A DNA stretch of 64,000 nucleotides, taken from Henricia sp. BOLD:AAB3569 (taxonomy: Eukaryota > Echinodermata > Asteroidea > Spinulosida > Echinasteridae). The notes under the pieces were generated by a model. The model had not been told where the DNA came from and made no database searches. It saw only the letters and a list, made by a program, of their open reading frames with translations. The DNA lies in assembly GCA_037783545.1 (NCBI GenBank), contig JBBELK010000984.1, positions 62,001-126,000 on the forward strand, in the 5' to 3' direction. Positions 56,416 through 64,000 of the stretch are shown here, one piece after another; position 1 is the first letter of the stretch, and each line of letters opens with the position of its first letter. A program made the translations under genes and the position numbers.

Positions 56416-57341
56416 AGCCCAATTCATACTCGCTCGGCGACCTACACGCGGAACGGATATTTTGTCCGCCGCAGTTGCGGCGAGTAGGGTCAAACAAGTT
56501 CAACAGTGCGCGGTCAGTCCGCATGTGAGCGGACGGTCGTTTCCACCCGTTTCTATGCGCGCGCTCTTAATTAAAACAGACATACAAAGTGCGCCGCATC
56601 GGCGACTACTATGCGCAAAGCGGATTTGTATGATCGCGTGAAAACTCTGCGGCGACTACACTCAGCGAGTGTGCAGCGAGTGAGTTCGGCGGAGAAGTAT
56701 TGTAACAAGAATATTTCCTACTTGTTAAGAAACTCGGCACAAACAAGAACAAACAGGAAAAGACAATTATCAGCAAGAAAATACCGCACGTTTATTTGGG
56801 TCGATCTTTCCTCATCAACAACAAGGAACAAAGATGGCACAGGGAATCGCGTCCCCACGCGGAACGGGTATCCCGATCCTCCGGCAGGGGCTCACGCCAC
56901 CCGGCTCCGTGGGGAGCCGTGATAGCACCACCAGCACGTCGGTCAGACCCACCGTGAAACAGTGCTGGCGCCCCCAGCGGCGGATCGGGACGGCCGTTAC
57001 AGTATGAACCTAGCTTTAAGCTAGGTTTATACTTCTCCGCCGAACTCACTCGCCGCACACTTGCCGCACAGTCGCCGAGTGCAGTCGCCGCAGAGTTTTC
57101 ACGCGACCATACAAATTCGCTTTGCGCATAGTAGTCGCCGAGGTATAAACGGGCTCTGCGGCGCACTTTGTTTACGCGTTTTAATTCAGAGCGCGCGCAT
57201 AGAAACGGGTGGAAAAGACCCGTCCGCTCAGATGCGGACTGACCGCGCACTGTTGAACTTGTTTGACCCTACTCGCCGATACTGCGGCGGACAAAATTTC
57301 CGTTCCGCATGTAGGTCGCCGAGCGAGTATGAATTTGGGCT
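56416..57341. mobile_element. PIF/Harbinger-like foldback, copy 2
   Basis: Same length (926 bp), TAA flanks, arms and loop as 5601-6526 with only scattered base differences. This is a segmental duplicate. Confidence 0.75.
56834..57007 (+). CDS. possible captured exon, second copy
   Basis: The same 57-codon GC-rich frame as at 6019-6192, still open. One visible change, CGG to CAG (Arg to Gln), is seen near codon 43. With so few differences, retention of the frame is not evidence of selection. Confidence 0.3.
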   Translation: MAQGIASPRGTGIPILRQGLTPPGSVGSRDSTTSTSVRPTVKQCWRPQRRIGTAVTV

Positions 57342-57995
57342 TAAGTCCCATAGACAAAGCATACATTTTGTGTTTGTACTGGGTGTCCCCAAGCGATGGT
57401 AGACACACTCATGCGGGGGAGGGAGTACCTGTAGTTTTTACCGGATTGGTCTATAGATTTATTATTAATAGCTTTACGGAGATTTGTATTGTTTTGCTTG
57501 TGTAAATAAGCTACATTGTTCGTCTAATAGCCGGCGACAAGGCAAAATTGCTTTTCAAATTAATTGAGTATGCTTATCTATAATCTAAAAATACCACTTG
57601 GATTTAAATATTATGTAACCGACATGTAACAAAAATTGCTTTTAAAATCAATTGAGTATATCTATAATCTAAGAATACCACTTGGATTTAAAATATGTAA
57701 ACCTAACCGACATGTAACATACATTGTTCTCTTACTCAGTTATTTTACTGTGCACATTTAAAAGTTTTACATTGCAAAGAAGTTACATTGTACATGTACG
57801 TCTAAAAGCTAACAAAATTGCTTGAAAAAAAATTAGTACACTATTTCTATATACTATTTGGATTTAAATACATGTAACAGAAAATGTACAAACATTGTTT
57901 TCTTACGCAATTGTATTTTACTGTGCACATTTACACGCTTTACATTGCAAATAATTAAATTGTACTTCTAAACGCTGACAGAATTGCTTTTGAAA
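57342..57995. repeat. composite lead-in and AT-rich monomers
   Basis: Collinear with 6527-7486 except for the missing stretch of about 300 bp with the TTAA MITE. No gene is seen. Confidence 0.65.
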
Positions 57996-58350
57996 TACAG
58001 TGAAACCTGCTATTAAGGCCACCTCTATAAAGAGGCCACCTGTCTAAAACGGTCACATCTGTTCGGTCCCAAATCAGTTTGTACACAAACATATGGAGGT
58101 AGAACCTTGATATTAGGGCCCCTGTCTAACGCGCCCAGTGGCCAGGGCACTAAGATTTATGTGTGTACAATCTTATTGCAGTCAAACCTGGATAATCTAG
58201 CCACACACAGTAAATTGCCTAAATGAACTAAAAAACCAAGCTGGAAATTTGATGAGGAGCTTTAAAAGTTATGAAAATACTGAACAGAATGTCTACTTTT
58301 TAACGACGAACCCTTCGTTGCACTTCACCTTTAACTGTTTTTCAGTTAAT
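57996..58350 (+). mobile_element. pogo/Tigger-like MITE, 3' truncated
   Basis: Same start and same breakpoint as 7487-7840. Confidence 0.65.
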
Positions 58351-58896
58351 TATGCATGTATTATATATTGTAAAAAAACATTTTAGTTACCCGAATCACT
58401 TTCGGGTCGGTTGTATACTTAAGATTGGACAGAAAAATTTATATACAAAAAATAAAATCTCGCCCGTGTTATAGGAATAGGGGTTTTAGTCGTGTTGTGC
58501 CCGGAAGCTCAGATTTGACCTTTACCGCGAGACTTACATAGTCTATTGAGTATAGTTATCTATAATCTAAAAATACCACATACCACTAAAAATACCACAA
58601 AATATTATGTAACCGACATGTAACAAACATTGTTCTCTTACTCAGTTACTCTACTATGCACATTTAAAAGTGTTACATTGTACGTCTAAAAGCTGACAAA
58701 ATTGCTTTAAAAAAATTATTACACTATTTCTATATACTATTTGGATTTAAAGATAGTATACATGATTGGTAAACTGTTACAAATATTTTTATCCCCCTGT
58801 GTGATTGGAGATATGCATGATTAAAACCAACCTGAGCAAAAACCAGCTCCGTACTTCGTCTAACTTTTGAGAAAACAGTCCAAAAAGGTTTTGCAG
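58351..58896. other. AT-rich spacer with monomer fragment
   Basis: Duplicate of 7841-8388. No gene is seen. Confidence 0.5.
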
Positions 58897-59090
58897 TAAT
58901 TTCGCCCCAAAATCACTTCGCCCTGAACCATTTCGCCCTAAACCACGGCCTGTGCACGAAGTGGTTTTGGGGCGAAGTGGCATTTGGGCGATGTAGTGTT
59001 TGGACGAAGAAATTTGGGGCGAAATGGCACTCGGGCGAAGTGGTTTGGGGCGAAATTGCACTTGGGCGAAATGGTTTTGGGGCGAATTGA
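58897..59090. repeat. inverted GGGGCGAAGTGG minisatellite, copy 2
   Basis: Near-identical to 8389-8582. Confidence 0.75.
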
Positions 59091-59588
59091 ATTTTCGTCT
59101 CATGAGACGAAAACTAATTGTTTACTCATTTCTCAAAGACTATAGCACTTCAGACAAAACCATTTTAGGGGAAGTTTTTTACGGTCATCATGTTTATATT
59201 GTGTAAGTTAGGCGTAAATCTGTGAACATTTCTAATTTTCGAGATTACCAATTATGTATACTGCCTTTAAATATATGTAACCGAAATTGTACAAACATTG
59301 TTGTCTTACACAATTGTATCTTACTATGCACATTTAAACGCTTTACATTGCAAAGAAGTTACATTGTACGTCTAAAAGTTGACAAAATTGCTTTTAAAAA
59401 ACAATTAGTATAGGCCTATCTATAATCTATATACTATTTCTATATACTATTTGGATTTAAATATACGTAACCGAAAATGTGCAAACATTGTTTTCTTACA
59501 CAATTGTATTTTACTGTGCACATTTAAACGATTTACATTGCAAGGAATTAAATTGTACGTCTAAAAGCTGACATAATTGCTTTTGAAA
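59091..59588. repeat. spacer and AT-rich monomers
   Basis: Matches 8583-8890 but has one more monomer (about 59335-59525) than the left copy. No gene is seen. Confidence 0.6.
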
Positions 59589-60074
59589 TACAGTGAAACC
59601 TGCTATTAAGGCCACCTCTATAAAGAAGCCACCTGTCTAAAATGGCCACATCTGTTCGGTCCCAAACCAGTTTGTACACAAACATATTTAGGTAGAACCT
59701 TGATATTAGGGCCCCTGTCTAACGCGGCCAGTGGCCAGGGCACTAGGATGTTTGTGTGTACAATCATATGGCGGTTGAACCTGGATAATCTGGCCACACA
59801 CAGTAAACTGCCTAAATGAACCAAGCAACTGTGGAAAATTTTATGAAGAACTTTAAAAAGTTATGAAAACACTGAACAAATGTCAACGTTTTAAGGACGA
59901 ATCCTTTGTTGCACTTAATTTTTAGCCGTTTTTCATCTATAGACATGCATTGTCGTGTTTTATGATGTTTGTATATCCATGCATGTGCACGCTAAACCTC
60001 TATATAAAGGCCACCTGCTTATTCTGGCCATTTGTCGGTCCCTTGGGTGGCCACTATATACAAGTTTCACGGTA
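59589..60074 (+). mobile_element. pogo/Tigger-like MITE, complete
   Basis: TA-CAGTGAAACCTGC to GTTTCACGG-TA, with flanks as in the other composites. Confidence 0.65.
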
Positions 60075-60226
60075 GATTGATTATTATCTATAATCTATAT
60101 ACTATATGTACTTATTTTAATATAATTATGTAACCGAAAATGTAAGAAAAATTGTTTTCCTACTCAGTTGTATTTTACTATGCACATTTAAACGTTTTAC
60201 ATTGCAGGACTTTTAAGACGCTTGGT

Positions 60227-60333
60227 GGCAGCAAACAAACCAGTCCTTTCTCATTGTCTACGTCATATTGAGCATGCGCACTTTAGCTCCAACATGACGT
60301 AAACAATGAAAAAGGATCGGCTTGTTTGCTGCC
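60227..60333. mobile_element. GGCAGCA foldback copy
   Basis: Arms and NRF1/CRE-like core as at 9529-9634. Confidence 0.6.
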
Positions 60334-60387
60334 ACCACGCGTTTCAAAAGTCTCTTATTGTATGCAACTGATATAGACTGCCAAAGT

Positions 60388-61229
60388 CGTTCGGCAACTC
60401 ATCCTATTATTCTGTCAAGGCATGGTCAAATTTACCCAGAACAATATCCACCATTTCTCGGTTAATATGTGCTCAAGTTTCGTGTTTACTAATTTAACAC
60501 GAGCAACACTTTGGATTTACTCACTATCCAACAAGTTGACCAGAAAAAATAAAGACTAATAAAATGAGGAAATCCGTTTACCCAACGATTCAACTGCCCA
60601 ATATTGTTTTACAGTGCGTGATCTTATTTCCTTGACAAGGTCATTTTGATTTATTTTATGAATATAAGAACAAACGCATTGATGCTCAATTAAGTCTACA
60701 ATACATTGGTTAATTAATCAATCAAAGTTGTACATGTATCTTGATATGTATAGGCCCGTATACTTTGTTGAAATTGAATGCAGATTACGCAAAATTAATT
60801 CTGAACAAATGAAAAGGAATATTCAATTCAGCCCTTGTCGCAATAAAAACTTATTTTTCTGCGAATTGGATTGCACATTCGTAATAATTGGCAACGTATA
60901 CTGAAACCGAAAGCCTAATAACGTATTTGTAATCTTTTAAATGAAACGTTATGCACATTCATTTATTTGAATGACGCAAAATGAAATCAAATGCTAGTTA
61001 TTGCGAAAATGAAACCAGGATATGCGTCATTCTCCAAATCGGCGCAAAATTTAATTTGTTTTACAAATTTAAATGCGCATTTCCCAAAATTGTTCGTGAA
61101 AGCTATATTATGTCACCGACATGTAACAAACATTTTTCTTTTACTCAGTTATTTTACTATGCACGTTTAACAAATTTACATTGCAAAGAAGTTACATTGT
61201 ACGTCTCAAAACTTACAAAAATGCTTTAA
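60388..61229. repeat. flank segment F, copy 6 of 6
   Basis: Aligns with the other five copies. The following monomer is interrupted at about 61229 by two inserted elements. Confidence 0.65.
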
Positions 61230-61238
61230 TTAGAAACA

Positions 61239-61646
61239 ATTCATAAATACCTTGGACAGTTTACGCATCCCTATTGGCTGAAAGCACGTCATATGGGCAG
61301 TCTTAAATTAGCGATAAAGAATAGTGATAATGCCCGGCTGGCTGTCCCGCGTTTGTGCCGTAGTCAGCGCGTATATGGAAAACGCACATGCACAAAGAAA
61401 CTGCACGCGCCTGAAAGCAAATTGTGCACTAATATCCATGTCGTGTGCGTGCGCGAGCAACGCGCCTGCGTTACTCGTAACGCGCGCGATCAAACAAAAA
61501 CAACATCACGCACTGACAGCTCGCAGTTGTACGAACGCCGTGTTGACACTAGACTGTAGGCATCGGAAAGTGAATGCACAATATGGCAAAACGACGAGCT
61601 AATTTTGGTGAATTTTACCGATTTACACGAAAAGGTATTTATGAAT
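61239..61646. mobile_element. ~408-bp element with ATTCATAAATACCTT ends
   Basis: ATTCATAAATACCTT at 61239-61253 is inverted at 61632-61646. The interior is GC-richer, with many CGCG/GCGC steps, and is unlike the surrounding monomer, which it interrupts. It could be a MITE; I cannot define a target duplication because its right side touches the next element. Short open frames on both strands have no recognisable product. Confidence 0.5.
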
Positions 61647-61657
61647 GGGATTAAAAG

Positions 61658-61802
61658 TAGGTTTGGCCAATCTTAAACAACCCGTTTAAAACCAGCTAGG
61701 GGTCCTGGGCACTGATAATGCCCTCGCCTGGCGGCTCGGGCACTATCAGTGCCCAGGACCCCTAGCTGGCTTTAAACGTGTGTTTAAGATTGGCCAAACC
61801 TA
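61658..61802. mobile_element. 145-bp hairpin MITE, TA-flanked
   Basis: TAGGTTTGGCCAATCTTAAA at the left is mirrored at the right (...GGCCAAACCTA). The arms continue through AGCTAGGGGTCCTGGGCACT, so nearly the whole element folds back. TA borders both ends. It joins directly to the monomer phrase CTATTTGGATTTAAATAT on the right. Confidence 0.75.
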
Positions 61803-61881
61803 CTATTTGGATTTAAATATTATGTAACCGGCAAGTACAAAACCTTGTTTTCTTACACAATTGTATTTTACTGTGCACGTT

Positions 61882-62215
61882 TTTATTTATTTATTTATTT
61901 ATTCACCACATCCAACAGCGGAAGGACCGCCAATTACAGGAATGGGATCAATTAACATAGATATTCAAATATCAACTATCGACTTCTAAGTCGAATTAAA
62001 AAAGGCCAGAGACACCGGGGAATCCCTCCCCTTGCTCTTCACGAAAGAATGCTCTGGGATCTTTAAAGTGCGTTACTGTTACCTAACACACTGGACCAAC
62101 GGCTTTACATCCCTTCCGAAGGATGGAGCAAGTGTGGTTAAGTGCCTTGCTCAAAGGCACAGGTGCCACAACCAGTCACGGTCCGGTATCGAACCGTGAC
62201 AGGTTGTGGGCCCTT
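61882..62215 (-). repeat. SINE-like element, copy 4 (with B-box-like end)
   Basis: As the other copies, but it extends further on the right, where the minus strand reads GGTTCGATACCGGACC, resembling a tRNA-type B box, inside a small hairpin (CACGGT...ACCGTG). This suggests a tRNA-derived SINE transcribed from the minus strand. Confidence 0.45.
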
Positions 62216-62280
62216 GAGCAAGTTTTACATTGGAAATAATTAAATTGTACGTCTAAAAGCTGACAAAATTGTTTTTGAAA

Positions 62281-62768
62281 TACAGTGAAACCTGCTATTA
62301 AGGCCACCTCTATAAAGAGGCCACCTGCCTAAAGTGGCCACATCTGTTCCGTCCCAAATTAGTTTGTACACAAACATATGGAGGTAGAACCTTGATATTA
62401 GGGCCCCTGTCTAACGCGGCCAGTGGCCAGGGCACTAGGATTTCTGTGTGTACAATCCTATGGCAGTTGAACCTGGATAATCTGGCCACACAGTAAATTG
62501 CCTCAATGAACCAAGCTACTGTGGCAAATATTATGAAGAACTTTAAAAAGTTATGAAAACACTGAACAAATGTCAACGTTTTAATGACGAACCCTTTGTT
62601 GCACCTAATTTTTAGCCGTTTTTCATCTATAGACATGCATTGTCGTGTTTTATGATGTTTGTATATTCATGCATGTGCACGCTAAACCTCTATATAAAGG
62701 CCACCTGCTTGATCTGGCCACATTTTGTCGGTCCCTTGGGTGGCCACTATTAAACAAGTTTCACGGTA
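62281..62768 (+). mobile_element. pogo/Tigger-like MITE, complete
   Basis: TA-CAGTGAAACCTGC to GTTTCACGG-TA. Confidence 0.65.
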
Positions 62769-62919
62769 GATTGATTATTATCTATCATCTACACACTACA
62801 TGTTTTGATTTTAATATAATTATGTAACCGAAAATGTAACAAACATCGTTTTCTCGTTCAGTTGTATTTTACTATGCACATTGAAACGTTTTACATTGCA
62901 GACTTTTAAGACGCTTGGT

Positions 62920-63026
62920 GGCAGCAAACAAACCAGTCCTTTCTTATTGTCTACGTCATATTGAGCATGCGCACTTTAGCTCAAACATGACGTAAACAAT
63001 GGAAAATTACCGGCTTGTTTGCTGCC
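62920..63026. mobile_element. GGCAGCA foldback copy
   Basis: Arms and core as at 9529-9634. Confidence 0.6.
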
Positions 63027-64000
63027 ACCATGCGTTTCAAAAGTCTAGACTGCCAAAGTGAATACGTCATCTTTTGTTGGTTGCTATAGGCTATGGCTCT
63101 ACACTAAAAAATCACTAAACCCGTGAACCGTGTCCCAACACGTCACACTTCGGCTGTATATTGATCATATTCACATTAAAGGTAGCACACATCATTTGCA
63201 GTGACCTCAATTTTTTTTCACGAGTCGACAAGAAAATAACAAGGGTACCAAACACCACACGATTTTATTTCAGTCCAAAATGGTATTTTGTGTGAGAAAT
63301 TAACAACTGAGGGTGCTTTTCTAAAAAAAGTTTTCTCCAAAAGTATTTTTACCATTCAACTCAACACTAACACCATGCATGGATTTTCCATGTTTTCAGA
63401 AGTATTACTGCACCTATGTTGCTGAAATTTCTACAGGGCAGTTTCATCAAGATGCGCTTCTAATCACGAGTGGAAATAACGCCCATTTTAACAGTTTACC
63501 AATCAAGTGTCCTACCTTCAAGGAAAACGCTTCATTTAACGAAGATTACTTAATCAAACAGATCAATAATGTTCACACTTAGCAACTGCTAACAAAGCTC
63601 AAAATACGCTGTACAATGAATGCCAACATGTTAAATCGCTTCGTCGAACAAAGGGGTTGGACACATTGCAGATTTGCGATCTCTTCGTCAAAAAGAACCT
63701 ACCGGTATTTTGTTTTTTTCAAACGGATTGATTCTAACCTTCGTCGAAGAAAGAGCAATTTTATTTGGGTATTAATTTTGTTTTACCAATTTTATTTCTT
63801 TCTAAAAACTTGGTTTACTAACAGTTGAGATTATAATACAGAGTCAGTGAAAATTGCAGACTGTTGTATTTAATTCGAATTTCATGACCAGATGACAAGC
63901 CATCGGAAAAAAGGGTTTGTTTTCAGAAGAGAGGTTATTTGATGACATTTGATTTGAGTTTCCAAATGTCCCTAATATTCATAAAACGCCCACCAGGTAA
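63027..64000 (+). other. start of a further GPCR module (upstream flank)
   Basis: A reduced TAGACTGCCAAAGTG element (63043-63160) is followed by flank sequence collinear with 2187-3180, 19475-20470 and 53004-54000, but without the Sleeping-Beauty-like MITE (single TA at 63415-63416). In the other modules a receptor ATG lies about 510-530 bp beyond the point reached at 64000 (the CACCAGGTAA region). No gene lies within this part. Confidence 0.55.

Noticed and set aside
62180..62215. tRNA gene
   Set aside because: Only a B-box-like phrase in a small hairpin is present. No cloverleaf can be drawn and it is attached to a repeat.

Overview
The window is eukaryotic DNA, most likely from a marine invertebrate. 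A deuterostome such as amphioxus is my best guess, at low confidence, from the family mix: single-exon class A GPCRs in tandem, a TX1-like L1 retrotransposon, and many short DNA-transposon derivatives. There are no bacterial operons, no rRNA, no convincing tRNA and no CRISPR array. Host coding content is small: five copies of one rhodopsin-type GPCR gene plus one C-terminal fragment, all on the + strand. Everything else I can recognise is repeat.

GPCR cluster. Copies lie at 3676-4740 (copy 1, a pseudogene with a stop in TM1), 14971-16035 (copy 2), 20980-22038 (copy 3), 47022-48086 (copy 4) and 54511-55575 (copy 5); a TM7-plus-tail fragment lies at 22292-22489. Copies 1 and 5 are near twins, copies 2 and 4 are near twins, and copy 3 stands apart. 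Two sequence types therefore alternate along the window, as expected if a two-gene block was duplicated. The right end (62769-64000) repeats the upstream flank of copies 1, 3 and 5, so a further copy may begin beyond 64000.

Repeat landscape. The modules between genes are built from the same parts: AT-rich monomers of about 170 bp; a pogo/Tigger-like MITE of about 440-490 bp; a 105-bp foldback carrying CRE-like and NRF1-like sites; a Tc1/mariner-type TIR element; a SINE-like element; a Sleeping-Beauty-like MITE; and, after copies 1, 4 and 5, a PIF/Harbinger-like foldback. In copies 1 and 5 its loop holds a GC-rich coding-like stretch. From 22.86 to 33.07 kb five composite units of 1.9-2.2 kb stand head to tail as a macrosatellite with a partly alternating variant pattern.

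Retrotransposons. Three TX1-like LINE copies occur on the + strand. R1 (10515-13050) and R2 (35146-37652) are 5'-truncated and share the same reverse-transcriptase deletion, so one arose from the other by segmental duplication. R3 (39182-45051) is nearly full length, with ORF1, endonuclease, RT and C-terminal region, but carries a frameshift, lacks its thumb region and holds an internal copy of its own sequence. All have TTTC-repeat tails, and R3 starts inside the TTTC tail of another LINE.

Nothing here shows a multi-gene pathway. The genes are variants of one receptor, and the repeats are the probable substrate for their duplication and loss. All similarity statements come from reading by eye; no alignment or database search was run.
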